A stretch of 64,000 bases of DNA from Setomelanomma holmii (Eukaryota > Ascomycota > Dothideomycetes > Pleosporales > Phaeosphaeriaceae), in assembly GCA_010015745.1 (NCBI GenBank), contig ML978186.1, positions 1 to 64,000 of the forward strand, read 5' to 3'. The translations under genes and the position numbers were made by a program. Of the stretch, positions 12,287-23,678 are shown in pieces. Each line of letters opens with the position of its first letter. Positions within the stretch are counted from its first letter, which is position 1. The notes under the pieces were generated by a model. It ran no database searches, was not told the DNA's origin, and saw nothing but the letters and a program-made list of their open reading frames with translations.

Positions 12287-12925
12287 ATCTACCCCACCAC
12301 TATCTCCCGCGCCTCACATCCTCACACTCATCCTCAGATCGCATCTTCATCCACACCTTTACGGTGACGGCCTTGATGACCTCATGCATATCACGGAGTT
12401 ATTCGTTTGCGCAGCATTTCAGCGATCCCATTGTTCGAATTCACACGGCATAGACACTGGCGTCGTAAGATCGAGGGATGCATCGTTTACCCAGGACCAC
12501 TACACATATTCTTGTGGATCCTTTAGCGCAGATTTGCGCAGTTTATTACATTTTTGATACCCCAGTCGGTCGCTTCTGGACTGTAAAAGTACTTTGACTT
12601 TCCAACCGTACTTGTATACATTCGCTTCAGCGCCCAGTACGCGGCTTCGATTCTTACAGCGGCTGGGCGTCTGGTTGGGGGTTGGAACGATGTTGGATGA
12701 TTGGCATGGAGATGCATGACTTGCGGTATGCTGTTGCTGTGTTGATCTGCCAGCTACCGCCAAAGTAATCGCTAGTAGTATAATGCTTAATGGAACGGAA
12801 ATGGTTGATGAACCACAAAGTCGTCTTTTTGCTCGACACTGATCTGACTGTGAAGTTTGGCTTCTGTATGCTAGCTTCCTCTTGCAGCACGACTGCACTA
12901 GCTTACTCAGATGCGGCTTGCGATA
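12287..12925. other. AUR1 3' flank up to the transposon
   Basis: About 640 bp with the AUR1 3' untranslated region and sequence into which the pogo element inserted. A short frame (12790-12925) stays open up to the insertion point and, with the element removed, would continue on the other side. It matches no family that I know. Confidence 0.4.
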
Positions 12926-12938
12926 ACGTGTTCCACCA
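12926..12938 (+). repeat. left terminal inverted repeat of pogo element
   Basis: Thirteen bases ACGTGTTCCACCA directly after the TA duplication, with the exact complement at 14728-14740. Confidence 0.93.
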
Positions 12939-12989
12939 CCAAACCGGCAGCCCCACCAAAACGCGTGCGCGTCAACGCGATCAACTGTA

Positions 12990-14462
12990 ATGGCTCCAAC
13001 ACAACGTCCTCAATTGCCTCAAAAAGAAGCTAGAATTCTTCTTGCTACTCAATCAATCACAAAAAAGCAGCTTCACAGCCAAAGTAGAGCTGCTCACCTA
13101 TTTAAAATCCCCTGTACAACGCTCCAAGGTCGCCTTGCTGGTGCACAACCACACAGCGCGTCTCATATCCCACAACGCAAGCTACAGCGTGTAGAGGAGC
13201 AATCTCTTGTTCAGTGGATCTTAGACCTTGATCGACGAGGCTTTCCCCCCCAGATCATTGACGTACGACAAATGGCAGACGTTTTACTCGCTGGCCGCGG
13301 CCAAGATTCTGCTCCACCACCTGTAGGCAAGAACTGGGTGTCACGCTTCGGCAGCAGCCAGTCAGAGCTCCAGACAAAGTGGAATAGGAAATTCCACTCA
13401 CAGAGGGCAAGATGTGAGGATCCTGTCAAGATCCAGGCGTGGTTTAAGCTAGTAGAGGAGACGCGCCAGGCGTATAGGATACTTAACGAGGACGTGTACA
13501 ACTTTGATGAGACTGGCTTCATGATAGGAGTGGCTGCAACGTCCAAAGTAGTCATCAGCTCTGACACGATTGGTCGAGCAACTACCGTACAGCCTGGCAA
13601 CAGAGAGTGGGTTACCACGATTGAGTGTATCAACGCGTCTGGCTGGTGTCTTCCACCCTTTGTGATCCTGTCTGGAAAGCTCCACCAAGCTAGCTGGTAC
13701 CAAGATCTCCCAGCTGACTGGGCTATCGCTGTCAGCAACAACGGCTGGACTACAGATGAGCTTGGTGTTGAGTGGGTTATGCACTTCAACAGACATACAG
13801 AGTCACGTACAACAGGAGCCTTTAGACTACTTATTCTTGATGGGCATAGCAGCCACGCTACACCAGAGTTTGACCAGTTCTGCTCAGACAACAAGGTCAT
13901 CACTCTCTGTATGCCAGCCCACACCTCACACCTTCTACAACCACTTGACGTTGGCTGCTTCTCTCCTCTCAAGACAGCGTACGGACAGCAAGTGTCTGAG
14001 CTTGCCCGCCAAGGAGTCTTTCACGTAGACAAGCTAGACTTTCTCTACATCTACACAAGGATCAGATCAACAGTTCTGTCAGAGCAGCACATCGCAGCTG
14101 GATACCAAGCGACAGGGCTCATCCCATTCAGTCCAGAACGCGTCCTATCCAACCTCACTGTTGTCAGAACTCCATCTCCACCAACGACAGCTACTGGTGA
14201 GCTAGCAGCGTGGACAGCTGAAAATTCACGTACGAGTACTCGGCTTCAGCAGCAGGCTCGTCTTGTACGAGGTCTACTCCAGCGACAATCACAGAGCCCT
14301 ACTAGTCAAGCTATCTCTCAGCTTGTCAAGGGCTGTCAGCTAGCTATAAACTCAGCGACTATCTTGGCTGAGGAGAACTCAAAGCTACGCGCTGCCAACC
14401 ACCGCCAGCGACGTAAGCGTCAACAGCGGAGACAGTATATAGTTCGTGGAGGAGTGCTGTAG
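12990..14462 (+). CDS. pogo/Fot1 transposase (DDE superfamily)
   Basis: An intact 490-residue frame starting 64 bp inside the left end. Residues about 10-55 form a psq-type helix-turn-helix and 60-120 a CENP-B/Tc5-like DNA-binding region (EEQSLVQWILDLDRRGFPP). The catalytic core follows: first Asp in YNFDETGF near 174, second in LLILDGHSSH near 285, third in QPLDVGCF. The last two are separated by 35 residues, which matches the DD35D spacing of the pogo group. A basic tail (RQRRKRQQRRQ) may act in nuclear import. No stops or frameshifts, so the protein could be functional. The promoter must lie in the terminal 64 bp or in flanking DNA. Confidence 0.93.
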   Translation: MAPTQRPQLPQKEARILLATQSITKKQLHSQSRAAHLFKIPCTTLQGRLAGAQPHSASHIPQRKLQRVEEQSLVQWILDLDRRGFPPQIIDVRQMADVLLAGRGQDSAPPPVGKNWVSRFGSSQSELQTKWNRKFHSQRARCEDPVKIQAWFKLVEETRQAYRILNEDVYNFDETGFMIGVAATSKVVISSDTIGRATTVQPGNREWVTTIECINASGWCLPPFVILSGKLHQASWYQDLPADWAIAVSNNGWTTDELGVEWVMHFNRHTESRTTGAFRLLILDGHSSHATPEFDQFCSDNKVITLCMPAHTSHLLQPLDVGCFSPLKTAYGQQVSELARQGVFHVDKLDFLYIYTRIRSTVLSEQHIAAGYQATGLIPFSPERVLSNLTVVRTPSPPTTATGELAAWTAENSRTSTRLQQQARLVRGLLQRQSQSPTSQAISQLVKGCQLAINSATILAEENSKLRAANHRQRRKRQQRRQYIVRGGVL

Positions 14463-14727
14463 GCTCAGGAAGGTCGTGCGCTAGTCACAGAGGTTCAGAT
14501 AGGTGCCTATGGTAGTGACCAGATCCAGACCCCACAGGCACGAATAAGGGCACCACCAACGTGCAGCAATTGCCACGTACAAGGACATACGAGAACTCAA
14601 TGTAGATCTATCTAGTCTATCCTCTCTCAAAACTTCGGATAATTTAAACATATAGTTGTGGAGTAATTGTACAACGCAGAGAGAGCGTTTTGGTGGGGTG
14701 GCCCACATGGTGGTTTGGCCCACTTAC

Positions 14728-14740
14728 TGGTGGAACACGT
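14728..14740 (-). repeat. right terminal inverted repeat of pogo element
   Basis: TGGTGGAACACGT, exact inverse of the left end, followed by the TA duplication at 14741-14742. Confidence 0.93.
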
Positions 14741-14742
14741 TA

Positions 14743-15088
14743 TCCAGTACTTTAAGAGTTCTTACATTGCCTCACTAGCGGTGCGCTACGAAGGAGGAGT
14801 AGAAGCCCCCAGGTAAAGACGAACAAGCGTACGACTTACTTGACAAAGAGGGCCTGAGGCTGACACACCGCAGACGATGAATAAGCTACGCAATGCAGCC
14901 AACTACAAAGCAAACATAGATGCTGTGGTCGTGGTGAGTAAGCCTTTGATAGCAAAGGCACATGTTAGTTTCTTCCGTGGAGACCTTTGGGTACCTTCTC
15001 TTTACGCATCTTACCTACCTCAATGCTCCTACTACGGTCCATGAGACAAAGTTCAAGATATCTGACGATTGCACGACACATATCCGAC
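14743..15088. other. spacer between transposon and broken oxidoreductase
   Basis: About 350 bp with no recognisable gene. A short open stretch directly after the transposon (14743-14815) continues the frame found on its left side. Possible presequence-like codons occur just before 15089. Confidence 0.4.
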
Positions 15089-16560
15089 ATGTCTACTAAA
15101 CACTACAACGCACTCATCCTAGGCTCAGGTCAAGCTGGTACTCCGCTAGCTACACACATCAAGTCTCTGGGTCAATCAGTCTGTCTTGTCGAGCGCGCAC
15201 ACATCGCCGGCTACTGTGTCAATGAAGGTTGCACCTCGACAAGACTATGGTGACGAGTGGCCGAATGGCGTATCTTGCGAGACGAGCGCACGAGTATGGT
15301 GTGCACAGGGGTGATGGCGCAGAAGTGAAGATCGATATGGAGAAAGTCAGACAGCGGAAAAGAGATATTGTGACGAGTTTCCGGGGCGGAAGTGAAAAGA
15401 GATTGGAAAATGCTGGTGTTGATGTTGTCGTGGGTAGTGCGAGGTTCGTGGGCACGAGAGAGGTTGATGTAACATTGAACAAGGGAGGAGAAGTCAGGTC
15501 GTTGAGCGCAGATAAAGTGTTTGTCAATGTTGGTTGTCGACCGTCACGACCCTCACTGCCAAGCCTAGATCATCCTGATATCTAAGCACGAATACTCGAC
15601 TCGACTAGTATCCAAGAACTCGGCCAAGTCCCGTCCCACCTCGTCGTCATAGGCGGAGGTGTCATCGGCCTCGAATTCAGCCAGTTGTTTCGCCGGCTAG
15701 GCGCAAAAGTCACCATCATCCAGCGCGGTCCACGACTCCTCGGGAAGCGCGACGATCCAGAACTCGCAGAATGCATGTACTCCATCCTCACAGAAGACGG
15801 CATCGACATCCTCCTCAACAGCACAATCCAGCACATCAGCCCAGATACAGATACACGCCTACCACTCGTCAGCACCAGAACGGGTCCAGATCAGCATGAA
15901 AAGGAGCTCAAAGCATCTCATATCCTTATAGCGACCGGCCGCACACCTAACACCGATACGCTCAATCTCCAGGCTGCTGGTATCAAGACTACATCCACAG
16001 GCCATATTATTATCACGCCCTCTCTCGCAACAAACATCCCCGGCGTCTACACACTGGGCGACGTCAAAGGCGGTCCGGGATTCACGCACGTCTCGTACGA
16101 CGATTTTCGAATCGTGCGCGACAATTTGTACCCTCATCCTAACCAACTTTCAAAATCTGTACGCACGACAGAAGATAGAGCGCCATTCGTGCCGAGTACC
16201 ACATTTACAGACCCGCAATTCGCGACCGTCGGACCACCGCTGGCTAGCTTATCTAAGGAGAAGACGTATGTAACCTACAGCATGCCTACATCGTGGATTG
16301 CGCGCGGATTGGAGACGGATGAGACGAGGGGCATGTTGAAAGCCGTGATTGATCCTGAGACGGATAAGATTGTGAATTTTAGTGCGATTGCGGTTGAGGC
16401 AGGGGAAATTATGTGCGTGGTGCAAATGGCCATGATGGGTGGATTGACGTGGATGGATTCGAGGGATGGGGTGTTTGCGCATCCAGGGTGGATTGAGTGT
16501 TTGAATAATGTTTGGGGTGGGGAGAGGAGAGAGGTCAGGGTTGGAGGTGAGCGAACGTGA
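15089..16560 (+). pseudogene. pyridine nucleotide-disulfide oxidoreductase (mercuric reductase / lipoamide dehydrogenase-like), broken
   Basis: The full length of a class-I flavoprotein disulfide reductase can be followed, but in pieces. The N-terminal FAD fold (NALILGSGQAG) and the redox pair CVNEGC are in one frame; right after this motif, at about 15236-15242, one base appears to be missing and the protein continues in the next frame (KTMVTSGRMAYLARRA). At 15583-15585 a TAA stop interrupts the second part, after which the NAD-binding fold (VVIGGGVIGLEF), the GRTPNTD region and the C-terminal dimer domain (FAHPGWIECLNN) follow in the same frame to 16560. No intron can explain either break. 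The usual GGT before the active site is GYC-like here, and PTK is STR, suggesting relaxed constraint. TAA could come from CAA by a single C-to-T change. It lies 350 bp from the transposon. Sequencing error is possible but less likely with two lesions. Confidence 0.85.
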
Positions 16561-17135
16561 AATTTGAGGCGTTCGAGAGGTAGAGAAGGAAATGGGATGG
16601 TGAGCTGGAAGAAGGGGGTAGGGGGGATTTTGGCTGGAGGCACTTGCTGTCTCCAATCCCTTGACTTATATTTGGTTAGATTTACTCTGCTACCATGTGA
16701 CCTGAAGTAAGCCCTTTCGAAAGTGGAAGAGGCACATATTTTCTTAAGAGCTTTTCGCAATGACTTTTTACTCAACAGTTCGGAGGACTCTTCTCTTGGG
16801 TTGTGATACGCAGGCATACGATTTACATGATCTCCCGTCCGACCGAAGTCATGTTTAGCGAAATGTGGCAGCAATTTAGCCTCCTGCCAATCCTTTCACA
16901 CATGGCCCACCAATATACTTTCTTCGTTTGACGGAAAGAATCGACGGTACCAACCCACCCACACTGACGGACTTATCAATGGCGATCAAGGAGGATGTAT
17001 TACTTTGTCGCGCTGGACGCATTCTGATCGTAGCTCGTTATATTCAAATCTGGGCTAGCATAGTACAGTCATCGTGCTTTGTCCAGCTTCAGACTTCTCG
17101 AGCTCGATTCTCGACCATGATGCCGTGTATGGACT
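16561..17135. other. convergent intergenic region
   Basis: About 575 bp between the oxidoreductase pseudogene and the UBR7-like gene, both ending here. Nothing recognisable. Confidence 0.5.
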
Positions 17136-18954
17136 CTAGTAACCACTTTGCTCTCTCCTGTTACCTCCGTCCGTTCCACCCTCCTCGTCGTTAGCATCAT
17201 CGCCGCGACTTGCTTTTGCCCCGCCAGCAGCGTCTTGTATACCTTGAGCATCACCTCTCAGCTTCTCAAAATACGCCTTGACGTCCTCGGCTCCTACAGC
17301 TTGTCCTGACTCAGCAAAAGGCTTCAGGAACGCCGCGACTTTGTCCTTTAGATGGGCATACGCCATGGCACCTTGGATGGCTTGTACACGATCCATGTTG
17401 TTGAAGGCTGCTTCGCCACGGTCAAGTATGGAGCCAGTGCCCACTGATTGAGCGCCCTCGCCATCCTCAGAGACCGGAGGCTCGTAGGTATCTTCTTCTT
17501 CCAGGAGTGGAGGATGTGCTTTAAGCCATGGGAAGCAAGAAGAGCAATGGCAAAGATGGTCGCGGAAGTCAGGCTTGAGGAAGAGAGAGAAGGGTGTTGT
17601 TTGGACTTGGGCTGGAAGCGGGGGTAATGTTGCGTGCTTGCAGTCGGCTGGGGCTTCCTGTGTCTTCGGCGTGATTGGGAGGGTGATCGAGTCTTCGGGG
17701 ATGCTCTTGAGTGCATTACTTGGTTCTTGAGACTTCTGGCGCTTAGCCGGAGCCGGAGCCGCAAGGGTGGTTGAAACAGTCTCCTCCTCATCATCATCTG
17801 AGGCTTTACGCTTCTTAGACTCGCCATTCGAATCCTCTGCTACTGGTGCTGTGGCTTCTGGTGCTGTAGTGTTGAGTGTTTTGTCGAGGTAGACTGGTGG
17901 TAGGAAGCCTGGTGTGCCTGCATAACGCTTGATCCAGGGATTCGCCTTGAGACATTTGTAGCAGATGAAATGGTCGAAATCGTCCTCGGCTGGGAATCCT
18001 GGAGGCAAGGGTGGATCATCGTCTTCCTCGTCTTCTGCATCTGCTGCAATGTCGTTGTCATTGATACCGCCACCATTTGCTACAGCGGCATCTATCGTTG
18101 CGGTAATGGTAGGTTGAGCGCTCGCTGCATGCCCATTTGTCTCTCCAACCGCCGGAACGACGTCCGCTCCGCTAGGAGCCTCGGTCTTTCCGCCATTTGA
18201 GTTCGACTCTTCTGCCTTCGGCTTCTCGATCGTCTTCGCATACTCTTCGCGTGTGTAGCCAACAAGGCACTCAGGATGCCACCAGTCTTCGCCACAGCCG
18301 CCATCCTCTACAGTCCCAAGACCAAGACACTGAAACATTGTGCCCTTCTCCTGATGCGGATCATAGTCCTCCTCGCATCCACAGAATCTATTCCTAAAGT
18401 TCTGGTTGTACTTGTTGCTCTTCGCCGGTTCCTCTCCAGTGACATCACCCTTCTGTCCAGTCGTCGCATTCAGGCGCAATGTGCATGGTGATGTCTCCGG
18501 CATGCGAGTTGTGCCACAGTCGCAGACAAAGTTGCGCTTGTTGAAAAGCTCAACCAGAGTGTGTTCGCCGTGGCATGATATCGAGCATGAGTAGCATACG
18601 GCTGCCGGCGTGTGTGAATCGGTAGGAGTGGTTGGTGGCCGGTTGCAGGTAAGGCAGGCATAGAGACTCTGGCGTAGAGGTCCGAGATCGCGTGTGCAGG
18701 TATCGAATTGCTGGAAAGCGTTACTTACGATGCGATGCGCAACTGGATGGTACTGACATATGGCAAGGCTTCGCGTGCCTCTGCTTCGAGGCTGAGTTGT
18801 TCCTTTATAAAGCTGTGGTACGATCGTCAGTCATACAAACTTCCTATGCAGTCTCGCAAACTTACTCTACTGCTGTCTGCGAGCTTTCAGATGCTTGCGA
18901 TATGGTGCTCGTGCGCGGCTTCGACGACATAGCCGTGGATTGTGAGTCTGCCAT
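17136..18954 (-). CDS. UBR7-type UBR-box/PHD-finger protein (putative E3 ubiquitin ligase; Mlo2-like)
   Basis: Exons 18954-18866, 18812-18758 and 18710-17136 join in frame to 572 residues. A UBR-type zinc-binding box spans about residues 53-113 (CTRDLGPLRQ, YACLTC, CYSCSISCHGEH, RNFVCDCG). An atypical PHD-like zinc region follows (FCGCEEDYDP, CGEDWWHPECLVG, FICYKCL at about 158-305). The C-terminal half is low-complexity and acidic, then ends in a helical segment. This order is that of human UBR7 and fission yeast Mlo2. UBR7 is reported as a histone H2B ubiquitin ligase; function here is by homology. It is divergent from MCM2, with 427 bp between the start codons. The second donor (GTCAGT) was chosen over a nearby GTAAGT because only it keeps the frame. 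Confidence 0.88.
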
Positions 18955-19381
18955 GGTGGCGAAGGCGCTGCGTGTTTATTTGACTGCGTGTGCGTCTCCT
19001 CAATTGACGAGAAGATCAGGTTTCTTCTGGTGATGCGAAGTGAAGGCAGTGACATGTCTGACCGTGATTACATCAACTCGGATTTGTTGAGCTCGAGTGC
19101 GGCCCGCTTCTGATTGGCTGAGCAAAACCACTTTACGCGTTGCTCGCGCGACGCGTGCGTTTCGTGCAAGTCCCCTTTCGCTCCCCCGCGGCAACGACTC
19201 TCCATATCCGCAACCCCTCAACACGCACCTTCGTTTCTGTGAAAGGTAGTGTGCATAATCTGAGTCAACATGAGGTATGTGCGCCTACCTGCCGCCCACT
19301 TTAAGAACAGCTACCTCACCTTGCCCTCCTTACCGCTAGAACGAAATACTTACACTTCCCAGCTCACCACTACGCTCCAAC
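18955..19381. promoter_or_regulatory. shared divergent promoter region UBR7-like / MCM2
   Basis: 427 bp between the start codons of two divergent genes. Both promoters must lie here or overlap the leaders. ACGCGT occurs at 19134-19139 and ACGCG again at 19151-19155, which resemble the MluI cell-cycle box used for replication genes in yeasts. That reading is an inference. Confidence 0.45.
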
Positions 19382-22059
19382 ATGTCTTCCGCAAATCGCG
19401 GAGCAGGGCCCAGCAGAGGAGGCAACAAGCGCACCAGAGAAGACGACCTCCCGTCATCAGCAGCGCATCCGCCGTCCAGCCGTACGATCAAACACGTCAA
19501 GGGGAAGCGATAATCAGCTAACAAGATATAGCAATGGCTTCATCGCCGCCAATGCTGCCCCACGACGACGATGCAGACGTCCTGGATGACGACGACATGA
19601 TGCGGGATGTTGACGACCTTGACGAAGAGGCCGAGGAGGCTGAAGGCATCGACCTCTTCGCTGATGATTTCGAAAACGACTATCGGGCGCGAGAGAACGA
19701 CGCCTACGAGGGCGAGGGGATCGACGACGAGGGCGACTACGATGATCTCGATCTTGCGCAAAGGCGTGAGCTTGATCGACGTCTCAATCGCCGCGATCAA
19801 GAAGCTCGGCGTCGCATGCCAGCCGCTTTCCTTCCAGACGAGGACGAGCAGGATGGCCTGGCTGATCTCATGGGACGTCGACGTGTACGAAGACATCGTT
19901 ACGACGAAGAAGATGACATGGACATGGCCGACGACATTATGAACGAGGAGCTGTCGCTTGAGGCACTCACTGACGTCAAAGCCAACACCTTGACCGATTG
20001 GGTCGGACAGCCCCAAGTTGCGAGGACCATCAAACGCGAGTTCAAGTCGTTTCTGACAGAGTACACGGACGAGCACGGCACATCGGTGTACGGAACACGC
20101 ATTCGGACACTTGGAGAAGTCAATGCAGAGTCTTTGGAAGTCTCATTCGACCATCTCGCTGAACAGAAAGCTACTCTCGCTTTCTGGCTTGCCAACACCC
20201 CGACCGAGATGTTGAAACTCTTCGATGAGGTCGCCATGGAGGTGGTGCTTCTCCATTACCCGGACTACGAACGCATTCACGCCGAGATCCATGTTCGCAT
20301 CACCGACGTCCCAGTTCAATACACCCTCCGTCAACTACGCCAATCGCATTTGAACAGCCTGGTCCGTGTCAGCGGTGTTGTCACTCGCCGAAGTGGAGTC
20401 TTTCCTCAGCTAAAGTATGTCAAATTTGACTGCACAAAGTGCGGTGTGACGCTGGGCCCTTTCCACCAAGACTCGAACGTTGAAGTCAAAATATCCTTCT
20501 GCCAGAACTGTCAGTCACGCGGTCCTTTTACAGTCAACTCAGAAAGGACAGTGTATCGAAACTACCAGAAGCTCACGCTACAAGAGTCGCCAGGAACCGT
20601 TCCCGCTGGTCGCCTGCCTCGCCATCGCGAGGTCATTCTTCTGTGGGATTTGATTGACTCTGCCAAACCTGGGGAAGAGATCGAGGTCACTGGCATCTAC
20701 CGCAACAACTATGATGCCGCATTGAACAACAAGAATGGCTTCCCGGTTTTTGCTACCATCCTCGAAGCAAATTACGTTGTCAAGTCCCACGATCAACTGG
20801 CTGGTTTTCGATTGACAGAAGAAGACGAGCGTGAAATTCGAAGACTTTCTAAGGATCCCAAGATCGTGGAGAAGATCATCAACTCGATCGCACCCAATAT
20901 CTACGGCCACAATGATATCAAGACTGCCGTTGCGCTCTCGCTTTTCGGTGGTGTCAGCAAAGAGGCACAAGGACGCCACTCGATCCGTGGCGATATCAAT
21001 GTTCTTCTCCTTGGAGACCCTGGTACCGCAAAGTCCCAAGTCCTCAAATTCGTTGAAAAGACAGCGCATCGTGCGGTCTTTGCGACAGGACAGGGTGCGT
21101 CTGCTGTCGGTCTCACTGCCTCTGTTCGTCGCGATCCCATGACCAGCGAGTGGACCCTGGAAGGCGGAGCCTTGGTTCTTGCTGACAAGGGTACGTGCTT
21201 AATCGACGAGTTTGACAAGATGAACGATCAAGATCGTACTTCTATTCACGAAGCCATGGAACAACAGACCATCTCCATCTCGAAAGCTGGTATCGTTACC
21301 ACTCTCCAAGCACGTTGCGCAATCGTAGCGGCTGCCAATCCCATTGGCGGCCGTTACAATTCGACGATACCATTCTCCCAGAACGTCGAGCTCACTGAGC
21401 CCATCTTGTCGCGTTTCGATCTTCTCTGTGTTGTACGGGATACTGTCGACCCGACGGAAGACGAACGTCTGGCAAAGTTCGTCGTCAAGTCGCATGGTCG
21501 AGCGCATCCTCTCGTTAACTCAGCATACGGTTACTCAGACAAGTCTAAAGCGACACAAGATGGCGAAGGCGAAGATAGCATGGACGTCGATCGCGACGCC
21601 CCAGTCAAAGCAGGCGAGATCCCGCAAGAATTGCTTAGGAAGTATATTCTCTACGCCAGAGAGAATTGCAAGCCCAAGTTGTATCAAATCGATCAAGACA
21701 AAGTCTCGCGATTATACGCGGACATGCGCCGAGAGTCAATGGCGACTGGAGCCTACCCGATCACCGTAAGTCATCCCGTCTGACTACAATAATCACATGC
21801 TGATGTACAACAGGTCCGTCATCTCGAAGCTATCATGCGTATAGCCGAGGCTTTCTGCAAGATGCGACTTAGCGAGTACTGTAACTCGCAGGACATTGAT
21901 CGCGCCATTGCTGTTACCATTGACTCATTTATTGGGTCGCAGAAGGTTAGCGCGAAGAAGGCACTACAGAGGTCCTTCGCCAAGTACACGCTGAGCAGAC
22001 CCGGTGCTGTTCGAGCTCCTGCTCGCGCAGGACGACAAGCCCAAAGGGCGGCTGCATAG
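19382..22059 (+). CDS. MCM2: DNA replication licensing helicase subunit MCM2
   Basis: Exons 19382-19481, 19532-21765 and 21814-22059 join in frame to 859 residues. The N-terminal third is acidic and disordered, as in other Mcm2 proteins. A C4 zinc finger sits at about 333-362 (CTKCGVTLG..CQNC). The AAA+ domain shows Walker A GDPGTAKS near 528, Walker B CLIDEFDKM near 592 and the arginine finger LSRFD near 660. MCM2 is one of six subunits of the replicative Mcm2-7 helicase loaded at origins in G1. The first exon codes for 33 residues; its intron (50 bp) has a GCTAAC branch site. A downstream in-frame ATG at 19534 would give a slightly shorter protein without exon 1. Confidence 0.96.
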
Positions 22060-22533
22060 GCAGGAAGGACGTATAGCAAACTGAGGTCTAGACGGAGTTA
22101 GCGGCGGGATATGGGTTATGTTGGAATGGAATGCATGATACCAATTTACGAACATCGACAGGGGCAGGAGGGTGTGTTCAGTAGAGACATTGAGCATGTC
22201 GGCGCATTGGGTCCTGCTTTAGAAGATTTTAGCTACGCCTGCACATACGAATATCAAGACATTTGGATATTCTACATAAGGCGCGATAAATGCGCAGCCT
22301 TTCCATAATGCCATCAACATTTTTGTTCCCCGTCTATCGATTCTAGACGGACAATTGCCGTGGTTGCAGAGGTGGAGCGCTTACATAAGGCTAGTGCAAA
22401 TCTTGGCGTCGGCTAATTGATCCACACCACATTTTTCGCGTTCCTTCCCTTTTGAACTTACAAGCACGAACTCTACCGGAGCGCAACAACAACACCACCA
22501 GGAACTACTCACAACACACTCCTGAGCGCAAAG
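22060..22533. other. intergenic, eL30 promoter
   Basis: About 470 bp between the MCM2 stop and the eL30 start, on the same strand. It should hold the MCM2 3' end and the eL30 promoter with a C/T-rich leader. No further gene seen. Confidence 0.5.
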
Positions 22534-23102
22534 ATGGCCCCCAAGAAGAACAAGAGAACCGCCGACTCCATCAACTCGCGCCTCGCGCTTGTGATGAAGT
22601 CTGGTAAGGTCACCCTTGGCTACAAGTCGACCCTCAAGAGCCTGCGATCTGGCAAGGCCAAGCTCGTCATCATTGCCGGCAACACTCCTCCTCTGAGGAA
22701 GTCTGAGCTCGAGTACTACGCCATGCTTTCCAAGACCTCTGGTATATCTCTTCGTTGCTTCCTTCACAAGACGCAAATGCTAACCAGAAACAGTCCACCA
22801 CTTCTCCGGCAACAACGTACGTACCGCGCCCAATCCATTCTCATGGCCTAACGACGAGATACTCTGGCGCAAACTGGGTGTACTCTGAGGGCTGGCCCTG
22901 AGAAGAGGTCCGATTATGACTTCGGAGGGCTGCCACTAACTTTGCGACACAGATTGAGCTCGGTACCGCTTGCGGTAAGCTCTTCCGCTGCTCGACCATG
23001 TCTATCCTCGATGCTGGTAAGTTCTGATTGCGTAGCTTCGTTCGCAACTCATACTGACACCTCCTAGGTGACTCTGATATCCTGAGCACCAACACTGAGT
23101 AG
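22534..23102 (+). CDS. RPL30: 60S ribosomal protein eL30
   Basis: Four exons, 22534-22741, 22794-22816, 22953-23016 and 23068-23102, join in frame to 109 residues, the expected length. The sequence is the standard eL30 pattern (MAPKKNKRTADSINSRLALV, LVIIAGNTPPLRKSE, IELGTACGKLFRCST, GDSDIL). It is a component of the large ribosomal subunit. Exon 2 is a 23-nt micro-exon and exon 4 codes for only eleven residues plus stop. The gene is split by three introns in under 600 bp, typical of highly expressed fungal ribosomal genes. It is followed on the same strand by uL16. Confidence 0.97.
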
Positions 23103-23678
23103 AAGGGTGCATGCAGCGCGGACCAAAAGGCAGATAGACATGATACCACGCACGGCGCAAAATGCCTGTGACGACCTTCAATGAATGATCAAAGTCAAGC
23201 CATCCAATTTTCTGCGACCATGCTCCACTTCTTCTTTGTATCCTTATAACCACATGATCGTGATGCTGGGAAAATTCCGAGGCTGCGACTAAAGATGTTG
23301 CCCGAGTATGCCTGATATATACCTCAAATCTAACTCAAGACGTCCTTTCGACTCATAATTGCACTTTAGTGAAGGCGTTTCAAGCAGGTGTGATGATGAC
23401 CAAGCCGGTGGCGGCTGCTCGCTTAGCGGCCAATCGGGCCCAAGCTCGCACGTTCCCACCGCGATTTCAAATCATACGGCGACAACGTCCTTGACCTCGC
23501 TCTGACTCCCTCCACCACCACTAACACTTAAATACAGGGTAAGGTAAGGCAGTCGGAATTGCTCAATACTGGAAGACTCGTTGCTGATTCACTCGAGCAG
23601 TTTGCGCGCTCGTCCACACTCCTTCGACCGTCAAACACGCACTCACTTTGATTTGTAACCAGGTTAAAAGTCGTCACG
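23103..23678. other. intergenic, uL16 promoter
   Basis: About 575 bp. A CCAAT box (CGGCCAATCGGG at about 23427) lies 250 bp before the uL16 start. GT-AG-like signals near 23537-23665 suggest a possible leader intron. No other gene. Confidence 0.45.

Larger units (their letters stand above)
12926..14740 (+). mobile_element. Fot1/pogo-type DNA transposon, apparently complete
   Basis: The element is 1815 bp long. It is bounded by perfect 13-bp terminal inverted repeats (ACGTGTTCCACCA at 12926-12938, its complement at 14728-14740) and flanked by the TA dinucleotide on both sides (12924-12925 and 14741-14742), the target duplication expected for Tc1/mariner/pogo elements. A second inverted motif, CCCCACCAAAACGC, sits just inside each end at slightly different distances. 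It encodes one intact transposase. No clustered C-to-T stop codons are seen, so it is not visibly mutated by RIP. Confidence 0.93.

Noticed and set aside
13211..13972. 253-codon frame antisense to the transposase
   Set aside because: Lies wholly inside the well-supported transposase gene on the opposite strand.
18711..18757. Alternative GTAAGT donor at about 18724 in the UBR7-like gene
   Set aside because: It would put the UBR box out of frame; the GTCAGT donor at 18757 keeps the frame and the family sequence.
22817..22952. Possible box C/D snoRNA in an eL30 intron (CTGA motifs)
   Set aside because: No convincing C box (TGATGA) near the 5' end and no terminal stem.
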